Source: an uncultured Clostridia bacterium
Lineage (GTDB): Bacteria; Bacillota; Clostridia; TANB77; CAG-508
Assembly (NCBI GenBank): GCA_934178555.1
Contig: CAKPQL010000020.1
Span: 1-19,694 of the forward strand
Direction: 5' to 3'
Length of the DNA stretch: 19,694 nt
The translations under genes and the position numbers were made by a program. The notes under the pieces were generated by a model, which saw only the letters and a program-made list of their open reading frames with translations, was not told the DNA's origin and did not search any database. Positions 1 through 6,526 of this stretch are shown in pieces; the first letter of the stretch is position 1, and the number at the start of each line of letters is the position of its first letter.

Positions 1-1
1 T

Positions 2-64
2 GAGAAATTTAAAAAAGAATTTACCAGAGCGGTTGCAGAGACTGCTCTTTTTTATGCGTTATAA
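2..64 (+). CDS. possible C-terminal end of an upstream gene (partial)
   Basis: The frame starting at base 2 is open from the window edge to a TAA at 62-64 and reads about 20 residues ending in ETALFYAL. The short amphipathic tail would fit the end of a phage regulatory protein, since a late-gene activator or sigma-like protein often sits just before the terminase genes, but nothing here identifies the family. Another frame, from base 3, is also open across this stretch, so the coding call is weak. A terminator-like hairpin at 26-53 overlaps it. That would be unusual but possible for the last codons of a gene. Confidence 0.3.
   Translation, partial: EKFKKEFTRAVAETALFYAL
26..53 (+). terminator. 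intrinsic terminator-like hairpin at the 5' edge
   Basis: AGAGCGGTT (26-34) pairs with the complementary arm ending at 48 (GACTGCTCT), giving about nine pairs including G-T wobbles, with a short loop and then a run of T to 53. It would end transcription of whatever precedes the late genes. It overlaps the possible upstream coding tail. Confidence 0.5.
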
Positions 65-80
65 ACTTAAAAGCGCAAAA

Positions 81-133
81 AGTATATTGTCCGTACAGGA
101 TTAAGGATAGGTGTATATTAGGAGGGAATAAAA
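81..133 (+). promoter_or_regulatory. candidate late-gene promoter / activator region
   Basis: This is the only non-coding stretch before the small ORFs and terminase genes, so a late promoter is expected near here. A -10-like TATATT lies at 114-119, but no -35 box sits at proper spacing. The upstream part holds TTGTCC (87-92), a small dyad TCC-GTACA-GGA (90-100) and two AGGAT repeats. A -10 without a -35 would fit an activator-dependent late promoter. This is inference from position; the sequence support is thin. Confidence 0.22.
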
Positions 134-256
134 ATGAAAAAGTGGACTAAAGAAAGTGCTGAAAAATACATAAAAGAGTCAAGACAAAAAGGTTTAACAT
201 ATTGGAGCGCAATGGATTATTTAAAACATCATAAAACTATGCATTCTTATATTTAA
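134..256 (+). CDS. small hypothetical phage protein (40 aa)
   Basis: A 40-codon ORF starts with ATG at 134 behind an excellent ribosome binding site (AGGAGGG, about 121-126) and stops with TAA at 254-256. The product is basic and rich in Lys, Tyr and His, starting MKKWTKES and ending MHSYI. It has no membrane segment or recognisable motif. The next small ORF starts 9 bases later with its own GGAG, so the two probably form a leader pair in front of terS. Small ORFs of unknown role are common at this position in Bacillota phages. Function unknown; the ribosome binding site is the main support. Confidence 0.55.
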   Translation: MKKWTKESAEKYIKESRQKGLTYWSAMDYLKHHKTMHSYI

Positions 257-265
257 GGAGTAGTA

Positions 266-430
266 ATGAAAGAAATAACAGTATTAAACAGAATAAGTAA
301 TTTGGTTGAAAATATAAACTATAAATCATTATACATAGAAATAAAGACAGAAAACGATAAGTGGGTACTAGAAAAAGAAAAGCAAACACAAATAAAGGGC
401 TTTTGCAATGAACATAAATCAAAACATTAA
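266..430 (+). CDS. small hypothetical phage protein (54 aa)
   Basis: A 54-codon ORF runs from ATG 266 to TAA 428-430, with AAGGAG (255-260) as a well-placed ribosome binding site. The product starts MKEITVLNRI and has a charged C-terminal half with one Cys. No family is recognised. It sits between the 40-aa ORF and terS and ends about 24 bases before the terS start, which fits a continuous operon. The gene call rests on the ribosome binding site, spacing and codon use like its neighbours. Confidence 0.55.
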   Translation: MKEITVLNRISNLVENINYKSLYIEIKTENDKWVLEKEKQTQIKGFCNEHKSKH

Positions 431-453
431 AGACAAAAAAGTAGGTGAGTGAG

Positions 454-1011
454 GTGGCTAAGTATGACTGGAAGCAGTTAGAAAAAGAATACATTTTAAG
501 TGATTATAAATCAGTAAGTAGCTTCTTAAAAGATAAAGGAATAAAACCGAGTGGAAGTACCAAAAAGAGTACAAAAGGATGGAAAGAAAAAAAGGTACTA
601 AAAGAGGACAAAAAAAGTACAAAAGTAATAGAAAAAGTACTTGAAAAGGAATCAGAAAAAGAAGCTAATAAAATAATACAAGTAAAAGATGTAGCAAATG
701 ATTTATTAAGTAAAATAGTACAAGCTAATAATGAACTTAATATGCACATAGCAAGAAATAAGAGAAAAACAAAAACAGTAGAATATGACTATAAATGCAA
801 TAAGCCTAGCAAAGAAACAATAAATGAAGAGGAAGAAATAAAATCATACATAGATATCATTGATAGAAAAGGACTAAAAGAGCTTACATCTGCATTGAAG
901 GACTTAAATGATATATTAGATCCTAAGGAAGATGATGATGAAGAAGATAATTCATTTATAGAGGCATTAAATGAAAAAACGGAGGACATTTGGAATGAAG
1001 AAGAGGAATAA
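454..1011 (+). CDS. terS: terminase small subunit
   Basis: Predicted small subunit of the packaging motor, which binds the phage pac/cos DNA and loads it onto the large subunit. It is identified by a beginning typical of clostridial small terminases (AKYDWKQLEKEYI, then YKSVSSFLKDKGI, which looks like part of an N-terminal DNA-binding region), a lysine-rich middle, a helical core and a very acidic tail (EDDDEED, ending EEEE), plus its place just before the large terminase. I chose GTG 454 because AGGTGAG (443-449) lies just upstream; an in-frame GTG at 445 lacks a ribosome binding site. The protein is about 185 residues. It overlaps terL by 17 bases. Its 5' third carries five GTAC motifs that could be a packaging signal. 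Confidence 0.82.
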   Translation: MAKYDWKQLEKEYILSDYKSVSSFLKDKGIKPSGSTKKSTKGWKEKKVLKEDKKSTKVIEKVLEKESEKEANKIIQVKDVANDLLSKIVQANNELNMHIARNKRKTKTVEYDYKCNKPSKETINEEEEIKSYIDIIDRKGLKELTSALKDLNDILDPKEDDDEEDNSFIEALNEKTEDIWNEEEE

Positions 1012-2296
1012 AGCAAATTTCAAATGGAAACCAATGTCTAACAAGCAGTTAAAAGTATTTACTTGGTGGAATGATAATTCTCCAATGAAAGACAAAGATG
1101 GAATTATTGCAGATGGGGCTGTAAGAAGTGGAAAAACAGTAAGTATGGCACCAAGTTTTGTAATGTGGGCTATGGAAAAATATGACGAATGTGATTTTGC
1201 CATATGTGGAAAGACAATAGGTTCTTTGAATAGAAATGTTATTAACACATTAAAAAAACAATTGCATTCGCTTAAATATAGATATGAACATAAAAGAAGC
1301 GAAAACTTATTAATAGTTAGTAAAAATGGAAAAACTAACTATTTTTATCTGTTTGGAGGAAAAGATGAAGCTAGTCAAGATTTGATACAAGGTATGACTT
1401 TAGCCGGAATATTCTTTGATGAAGTAGCATTGATGCCACAATCGTTTGTTGACCAAGGTATAGCAAGGTTAAGCATAGAAGGTGCTAAATTTTGGTTTAA
1501 TTGTAATCCTAAAAATCCAAATCATTGGTTTAAATTAGAGTACATAGATAAGATACAAGAAAAAAATATATTATATTTACATTTTACAATGGATGATAAT
1601 TTGACATTATCAGAGGCAGTAAAAGAAAGATATAAGAGAATGTTTATAGGGGTGTTCTACAAACGAAATATTTTAGGTTTATGGGTAACAGCAGAAGGCT
1701 CTATATATACTGTTTATAGCGATAATAAAGAGGCATATTACACTAACAATCCAGACTATGATTTTATTCAAATAGGAATAGATTTTGGAGGTAATGGTTC
1801 GGCACATACATTTGTTGCCAGCGGACTAAAAAACGATTACTCAAAATTAACATCTTTAATGTCAGAGAGAATAAAAGCTACAGGAATGACACCACAGCAA
1901 TTATATAATGCAATAGACTTATTTATAGAAAAGGTACAAAATAAATATGGACAAGTTAGTACGATATATCCAGACAGTGCAGAACAAACGCTAATAAATG
2001 GGATAAAGACTATGGTATCAAAAAAATATCCTCATATATCTGTAAGAAATAGTATCAAAGAAGAAATAATAGATAGAATAAGATGTACTACAAGTTTAAT
2101 GGCTAGCTTTAGATATTTTATGACACATGATTGTAAAACATTAGAATTAGCATTTGAAAATGCAGTATATAATGACAAGCCAAAAGAACAAGGAAAAGAT
2201 GAAAGATTAGATGATGGAACATCAGACATAGACACATTAGATGCATTTGAATATGGCTGGGAGAGATATATAAGACAATACAGTAGAGTTGCATAG
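995..2296 (+). CDS. terL: terminase large subunit (PBSX-type)
   Basis: ATPase and nuclease of the DNA packaging motor; it docks on the portal, pumps DNA and cuts concatemers. With the start at ATG 995 (ribosome binding site GGAGG, 981-985) the protein has 433 residues, normal for PBSX/SPP1-like enzymes. Visible motifs are a Walker A GAVRSGKT (residues 41-48), a Walker B IFFDE (139-143), a coupling segment FNCNP (168-172), and an RNase H-like nuclease domain beginning IGIDFGG with Asp263, followed by YPDS with Asp327 and Asp-rich LDDGTSD near the C-terminus. All expected catalytic residues are present, so it should be active. An ATG at 971 extends the frame by eight residues but has no ribosome binding site. 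Confidence 0.93.
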   Translation: MKKRNKANFKWKPMSNKQLKVFTWWNDNSPMKDKDGIIADGAVRSGKTVSMAPSFVMWAMEKYDECDFAICGKTIGSLNRNVINTLKKQLHSLKYRYEHKRSENLLIVSKNGKTNYFYLFGGKDEASQDLIQGMTLAGIFFDEVALMPQSFVDQGIARLSIEGAKFWFNCNPKNPNHWFKLEYIDKIQEKNILYLHFTMDDNLTLSEAVKERYKRMFIGVFYKRNILGLWVTAEGSIYTVYSDNKEAYYTNNPDYDFIQIGIDFGGNGSAHTFVASGLKNDYSKLTSLMSERIKATGMTPQQLYNAIDLFIEKVQNKYGQVSTIYPDSAEQTLINGIKTMVSKKYPHISVRNSIKEEIIDRIRCTTSLMASFRYFMTHDCKTLELAFENAVYNDKPKEQGKDERLDDGTSDIDTLDAFEYGWERYIRQYSRVA

Positions 2297-2306
2297 GAGG
2301 AACAAA

Positions 2307-3704
2307 ATGTTTGAAAGAATAATAAATTTGATAAAAGGAGCAATAAATAAAATGTTTAGTACAACTGATATAGCAAAAGATTTTGATATAGATATATCGA
2401 CAAGTAATGAAATGCTGTCAGCCATTGAAAAATGGTCTACTATATACAATAGTAAAGCACCGTGGCTAAATGAAGGAATAAAATCATTACATGTTGCAAA
2501 AACAATATGTGAAAAAGTAGCTAAAGCAGTAACAATAGAATTTAAATCTAAGGTTGATGATAAAGAGATAGATAGAGTTTATCAAAGATTTATAAAGAAT
2601 ATAAGAACTAATACAGAGTATGCATTAGGAAAAGGTGGAATGTTTTTTAAACCATTTTATGCTAATGGAAAAATAAAGATTAGCTGTATTCAAGCAGATA
2701 AATTCATACCTACAAAGTTTGATAGTACCGGCGAATTGCTAGGTGCTATTTTTATTGATCAGATTACAAGAGGAGAAGAAATATATACGAGACTTGAATA
2801 TCAAGAATTAAATGACACAACTTTAATTATAAAAAATAAAGCATATAAAACTACAATACATAATTCTAAATCATTAGGTACTCAAATTTTACTTTCTCAA
2901 GTTCAAGAATGGGCAAAAATTCAGGAAGAAACATCAATAGATAATGTTGATAGACTGCTTGGGGGATATTTCAAAATACCTATTGCAAATCCAATAGATA
3001 ATACAAGTCCTGTAGGTGTAGCTATTTTTGCAAATGCAATCGATACATTAGAAGAGATAGACAAACAATTTAGTAGAACTTTATGGGAATATGAAGGCTC
3101 TGAACTTGCTGTTGATGTAGATGCAACGGCATTTACAAAAGACAAAAACGGCAATGATCTATTACCCAAAGGTAAAGAAAGACTATATAGAAAGTTAGAC
3201 TTTGGAGACGAAAGTAAGTGGAATGTATTTAGTCCTCAAATAAGAGATACAGCATTGTTTAATGGACTAAATGAATGGTTAAGACAATGTGAAAGTCAAT
3301 GTGGTTTAGCATTTGGAACTATATCTAAGATAGAGAATATTGAAAAGACTGCAACAGAGATTAAATCGAGTAAACAAGACTACTATGTAACTGTATCAGA
3401 CATACAGGGAGCATTACAAACAGCATTAGAAGACTTGATTTATAGCATAGATATTTTAATGAGTTTGTACGGTATCAAGCATAAAGTTGGAGTAAGTGCA
3501 AGCTTTGATTGGGATGATAGCATTTTAGTTGACAGCGAAAAGAAACAATCACAAGCTCTAGTGGAAAAAAATGCAGGTTTAATAGACGATATTGAATACT
3601 TTGTTCAAACAAGAGATTATACAGAAGAAGAAGCAACAAAGTATGTAAATAAAATGCGAGAAAGAAGTAAAGAACAAATACCTAATGAAGAATTAGAGGA
3701 ATAG
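2307..3704 (+). CDS. portal protein (SPP1 gp6-like)
   Basis: Predicted portal, the dodecameric ring at the capsid vertex through which DNA enters and to which terminase and connectors attach. The start is ATG 2307 with AGGAGG at 2295-2300, giving 465 residues, as expected for the SPP1 gp6-like family. Support comes from position straight after terL, a GKGGMFFKPF segment near residue 108 typical of these portals, a stretch near residues 345-385 (KTATEI, then KQDYYVTV) that recalls the stem/clip helices, and an acidic C-terminal tail. An upstream TTG at 2289 is in frame but lies inside terL. The gene ends three bases before the minor capsid gene. Confidence 0.9.
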   Translation: MFERIINLIKGAINKMFSTTDIAKDFDIDISTSNEMLSAIEKWSTIYNSKAPWLNEGIKSLHVAKTICEKVAKAVTIEFKSKVDDKEIDRVYQRFIKNIRTNTEYALGKGGMFFKPFYANGKIKISCIQADKFIPTKFDSTGELLGAIFIDQITRGEEIYTRLEYQELNDTTLIIKNKAYKTTIHNSKSLGTQILLSQVQEWAKIQEETSIDNVDRLLGGYFKIPIANPIDNTSPVGVAIFANAIDTLEEIDKQFSRTLWEYEGSELAVDVDATAFTKDKNGNDLLPKGKERLYRKLDFGDESKWNVFSPQIRDTALFNGLNEWLRQCESQCGLAFGTISKIENIEKTATEIKSSKQDYYVTVSDIQGALQTALEDLIYSIDILMSLYGIKHKVGVSASFDWDDSILVDSEKKQSQALVEKNAGLIDDIEYFVQTRDYTEEEATKYVNKMRERSKEQIPNEELEE

Positions 3705-3707
3705 TTT

Positions 3708-5285
3708 ATGATAGAAAATAAAATACAAAGTGCAATTAAACCTATTTTAAGTATATATTCTAAAATAGAATTAGAACTGATAGAAAAGATTGCAGAACAT
3801 TTTAAAATAAATGAAGAATTTATTAATTCAGATTATTGGTATTTTGAAAAACTAAAAGAGCTTGGAGGACTAAACAATGAAACATTAAAGCTGTTAGAAG
3901 AATACACAGGAAAAACAAAACAAGAATTATTAAAAGCAATGAAAGATATAGGGATATGTTCTATACCTGTTGATCAATTAAATATAGCAACACAAAAAAA
4001 TGCTTTATTGAATCCAGAAACAATAATAAATAGTGTAAATATACAAAACATAATACAATATAGTTATGATGAAATAGAAAAATCTTTCCTAAATCTAAAC
4101 AAAACTATACAAGAACAGGTAAGGCAAACTTATACAGATATAATAACAGAAACATATATAAAGACAAATGCAGGTGTTTGTAGTTATCAAGAGGCAATAT
4201 TAGACAGCTTAGATAAGTTAGGCGATAAAGGAATATCAGTACTTACATATCAAGACAAAAATGGTAATATAAGAAATTACGACGTTGTAGGAACAGTAAG
4301 AAGAGATTTGCTAGTTGCAACAAGAGGATTAGCAGGAAAAGTAAATGAAGAAGTAATAAAAGAAAGTGGAAATCATATAGTAAGAGTTACTAATCATTTT
4401 GGAGCAAGAACTGGAGATGGAGGACAAGATTATACTAATCATGCTTGGTGGCAAGAAAAACAATTTTTTTGTTGGAATTATGATGGAAAAGCTACAGAGG
4501 AAGAAAAGAAACTTCCAGACTTTATGGAACATTGCAATTATGGAGATGTACGAGGAATAGTAGGAATTAACTGTAAACATTTATTTACAGTCTGGTACGG
4601 CTCAACTAAAAAGGAAGATTTAGGATTTACTTATGATGAAAACAAAGAGCAATATGAAAGGACTCAGAAACAAAGATATCTAGAAAATGGTGTTCGTAAA
4701 TGGAAAAGGAAGCAAATAATTGCAAAGAAATCACTTGATGAAGAACAATACAAAAAAGCTAGTTCAAAAGCAAAAGAGTGGCAAGACAGATTAAGTATAT
4801 TTACAGAGAAAAACGACTTGAAGAGAGATTATACTAGAGAGCATATAAAAGACTATAAAAATGTGACAAACCCTAAAGAAAGTGATATAATAATAAAAGA
4901 AAAAAGAGCTCAAAGAAGTGCTTATACTATATCACAAGAACAAATTGATAATATATGTGACAATGAACTAAAAAACATAAAATTCTCAAAGAAACCAGAA
5001 TATAATCCAAGAATAGGAGACAACGGAAGGACTAAATATATTGATTACCCATGGGGAGAATGTAAGGAAATAACAAAAATAGAAATAGGTAAACAAGATA
5101 AAGATACAAAAGAGTTTTTAATAGATTCTTTATTGCACGAGAAATTAGAAGCAAAGATAGCAAGTATAAACACAAGTTTTTATAAAAAACTAAAAATTAT
5201 GGACGACGACAATAGACATATATACATAAACAAAATAATAAAGAGATATTTTAAGATGAGGAGGTGGAATAATGGAAATAGATGA
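3708..5285 (+). CDS. phage minor capsid / head morphogenesis protein with extra C-terminal domain
   Basis: Predicted minor head protein of the Phage_min_cap2 (MuF-related) type, normally associated with portal and procapsid and sometimes injected with DNA. Evidence is its place right after the portal, a helical N-terminal half, and a segment around residues 225-300 with RVTNHFGARTGDGG, HAWWQEKQF, HCNYGDVRGIVGINCKH and FTVWYG, the conserved core of the family. Beyond it lie a Lys/Glu-rich helical linker and, from about residue 395, a separate module (YTISQEQIDNICDNEL) holding HEKLEA (His477, Glu478, Glu481) and DDDNRH (His504). MuF-like proteins often carry variable C-terminal enzyme domains; this one is not identified. 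The last codons overlap the next ORF and its ribosome binding site. Confidence 0.83.
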   Translation: MIENKIQSAIKPILSIYSKIELELIEKIAEHFKINEEFINSDYWYFEKLKELGGLNNETLKLLEEYTGKTKQELLKAMKDIGICSIPVDQLNIATQKNALLNPETIINSVNIQNIIQYSYDEIEKSFLNLNKTIQEQVRQTYTDIITETYIKTNAGVCSYQEAILDSLDKLGDKGISVLTYQDKNGNIRNYDVVGTVRRDLLVATRGLAGKVNEEVIKESGNHIVRVTNHFGARTGDGGQDYTNHAWWQEKQFFCWNYDGKATEEEKKLPDFMEHCNYGDVRGIVGINCKHLFTVWYGSTKKEDLGFTYDENKEQYERTQKQRYLENGVRKWKRKQIIAKKSLDEEQYKKASSKAKEWQDRLSIFTEKNDLKRDYTREHIKDYKNVTNPKESDIIIKEKRAQRSAYTISQEQIDNICDNELKNIKFSKKPEYNPRIGDNGRTKYIDYPWGECKEITKIEIGKQDKDTKEFLIDSLLHEKLEAKIASINTSFYKKLKIMDDDNRHIYINKIIKRYFKMRRWNNGNR

Positions 5286-5490
5286 TATATTAGAGATACT
5301 TTTTGATGGAACAAAAGAAAAAATCAAGAAAGTACTAAAAGAGCAAAGAATATCATATAGTTTTTCAAATAATTTAGAAGCATACACAGTAACAAACAAT
5401 AATACTTTGGAAGTAGTAAGAGGAAGCAAATGCCATTATACACCTAATTGTGTGAAATATTTCGGAAAGGAGCATATTTATGAAATATAA
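5272..5490 (+). CDS. small hypothetical phage protein (72 aa)
   Basis: ATG 5272 follows a near-perfect ribosome binding site (GAGGAGGTGG, 5258-5267) and overlaps the end of the minor capsid gene by 14 bases, so the two are probably translationally coupled. The 72-residue product starts MEIDDILEILFDG, has a charged helix, then a beta-like stretch, and ends with CHYTPNCVKYFGKEH, where two Cys and two His could bind metal. No family is recognised. Small proteins here in related phages are usually of unknown function; a head accessory role is only a guess. Confidence 0.68.
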   Translation: MEIDDILEILFDGTKEKIKKVLKEQRISYSFSNNLEAYTVTNNNTLEVVRGSKCHYTPNCVKYFGKEHIYEI

Positions 5491-5632
5491 TATTGGTGAC
5501 AAAGTAGAACTAATAAATGGTTGTATTGTAGTTATAACTAATATACAGGAAAGTATTGGTGGAGAAAAGTGTTATATAGCAGGTACATCTCCGATACCAG
5601 AAGAAAACATAATAAGAAAAGTGGAAGATTAG
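5480..5632 (+). CDS. small SH3-like protein (50 aa)
   Basis: ATG 5480 to TAG 5632 encodes 50 residues beginning MKYNIGDKVELINGC and ending IIRKVED. AAAGGAG (5466-5472) is the ribosome binding site, and the gene overlaps the preceding one by 11 bases. The pattern IGDKVEL, then INGCIVVITNI, then YIAG and PEENI, is that of a small SH3/KOW-type beta barrel, often found in short phage proteins. It is too short for a firm family call. It is the last gene before the 296-base non-coding stretch. Confidence 0.65.
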   Translation: MKYNIGDKVELINGCIVVITNIQESIGGEKCYIAGTSPIPEENIIRKVED

Positions 5633-5640
5633 TATAAATA

Positions 5641-5778
5641 TTTGAGGTGGCGGAATAGGTAGACGCTAAGTGCGATAGAAATATCCGAGTCGAATAAAAT
5701 ACAGTGGTAACCGTTATCAGAAGTGGCGTAGGAGTGTACGCTGGCACTCTATGTTAGGTGTAAATCCTAACCCTTAAT
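5641..5778 (+). ncRNA. tRNA-Leu-like structured RNA with an enlarged central region
   Basis: The 5' part from GAGGTGG to TAGACGCTA closely copies the 5' half of a bacterial tRNA-Leu: TG linker (5648-5649), D-stem GCG/CGC (5650-5652 with 5664-5666) and a D-loop with the conserved AA and GG. The 3' part has a T-arm-like hairpin (GTTAGG 5753-5758 with CCTAAC 5766-5771, seven-base loop TGTAAAT). It is followed at once by CCTTAA (5772-5777), which pairs with TTGAGG (5642-5647) as an acceptor-like stem. Between the arms lie 86 bases instead of the usual 35 or so. They contain GATA-GAAA-TATC (a GNRA-capped stem) and GCGTA/TACGC, whose loop GAGTG can pair with CACTC (5745-5749) as a pseudoknot. No clear anticodon arm and no CCA are seen. 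It could be a tRNA mimic, a rearranged tRNA or a new phage RNA. Confidence 0.5.
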
Positions 5779-5803
5779 AATAAAATAAATTAATAGTTAA
5801 ATC

Positions 5804-5832
5804 ATAGAAGTTCATCTGGACTTCTATTTTTT
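5804..5832 (+). terminator. strong intrinsic terminator after the tRNA-like RNA
   Basis: ATAGAAGTTC (5804-5813) pairs over ten positions (one wobble) with GGACTTCTAT (5818-5827) around a four-base loop, followed by six T (5827-5832). It would release the upstream transcript, including the tRNA-like RNA, before the scaffold and capsid genes. Those genes must therefore be reached by read-through, antitermination or a promoter between 5833 and 5928. Confidence 0.8.
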
Positions 5833-5840
5833 ATATTCAA

Positions 5841-5910
5841 ATTCGACTATTTGCAGGTCGTGAATAAGTGCAAAACTACACCGTGATGAAAACACGTAAA
5901 AAGTCGTAGT
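5841..5910 (+). ncRNA. structured leader in front of scaffold/capsid genes
   Basis: This non-coding stretch has several pairings. TTTGCA (5850-5855) pairs with TGCAAA (5869-5874); GTCG in that loop (5857-5860) pairs with CGAC (5844-5847), making a possible pseudoknot. ACTAC (5875-5879) pairs with GTAGT (5906-5910), enclosing CGTG/CACG (5882-5885 with 5893-5896). A second GTCG at 5903-5906 could compete for CGAC. The scaffold ribosome binding site starts at 5911, right after the last stem, so folding could affect translation. I saw no convincing promoter in it. The pairings are seen; the role is inferred. Confidence 0.35.
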
Positions 5911-5928
5911 AGGAGAAAGGAATACTAT

Positions 5929-6507
5929 ATGAAAAGAAAATTTTTAGAAGATTTAGGACTTGAAGAAGAAGTTATTAACAAAATTATGACTGAAAATGGA
6001 AAAGATGTAACATCTTTAAAGGCGAAAGTAGATGATTTAACAGAACAAATAAATGTTAAAGACACTACTATTTCAGAAAAGAACAACAAAATAGCTGAAC
6101 TTGAAAAAGTAGACGTCGAAGCTATTAAGAGTGCTGAGTATGAAAGAGGAAAAACAGAAGGTTCTAAAGAAATTGAAGTTTTCAAAAAGCAAAATGCTTT
6201 AGACAAAGCTTTATCAAAGTATAAAGCAAAAGACATTGGCATTTTAAGTAAAATGCTAGATATGGAAAAGGTTAAATACAATGACAAATTTGAAATCGTG
6301 GAAGGATTAGAGGAACAAATAAACTCTATTAAAGAAAGCCACGATTATTTATTTGAAAACGATAACCCTTTACCAACATTTACAGGTAGTATTAAACAAC
6401 CTGAAAAAACACAAATAACCAAAGAGGTGTTCAATAAAATGGGATACCAAGACAGGTTAAAGTTATACAACGAAAATAAAGAATTGTATGACCAATTAAA
6501 AAAATAA
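5929..6507 (+). CDS. capsid scaffolding protein (phage GP20 family)
   Basis: Predicted internal scaffold that guides procapsid assembly and is then lost. The start is ATG 5929 with AGGAGAAAGG (5911-5920). The 192-residue product is charged and helical, with a GP20-type beginning (KFLEDLGLEEEVINKIM), a coiled coil around residues 25-60 (KVDDLTEQINVKD, then KNNKIAELEK), an EVFKKQNALDKAL segment and a lysine-rich end. Size, coiled coil and position just before the major capsid gene all fit this family. It is the first gene after the structured non-coding stretch, so head protein dosage may be set here separately from the terminase genes. Confidence 0.9.
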   Translation: MKRKFLEDLGLEEEVINKIMTENGKDVTSLKAKVDDLTEQINVKDTTISEKNNKIAELEKVDVEAIKSAEYERGKTEGSKEIEVFKKQNALDKALSKYKAKDIGILSKMLDMEKVKYNDKFEIVEGLEEQINSIKESHDYLFENDNPLPTFTGSIKQPEKTQITKEVFNKMGYQDRLKLYNENKELYDQLKK

Positions 6508-6526
6508 AAAGAAAGAGGTAATTAAT

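Noticed and set aside
237..494. Long reverse-strand ORFs here and in many other places (for example 5925-6287, 10546-10902, 11925-12212)
   Set aside because: They lie opposite strong forward genes or promoters, lack ribosome binding sites, and read as Phe/Leu/Ser-rich products, the usual shadow of A-rich coding DNA.
4453..4480. Possible poly-T slippage site in the minor capsid gene
   Set aside because: The run of seven T (TTTTTTT) is in frame with no nearby alternative frame of useful length, and the encoded residues fit the family core.
5702..5720. T-box-like AGTGGTAACCG element
   Set aside because: It resembles the TGGTACC T-box motif but has an extra base, and no specifier loop, antiterminator layout or amino acid gene follows.
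5641..5778. Ordinary tRNA-Leu gene or tmRNA
   Set aside because: The span is about 138 bases, no normal anticodon arm forms next to the D-arm, the T-loop is TGTAAAT instead of TTCRANY, and no tag-coding frame or CCA is present. A tRNA-derived or tRNA-like RNA fits better.
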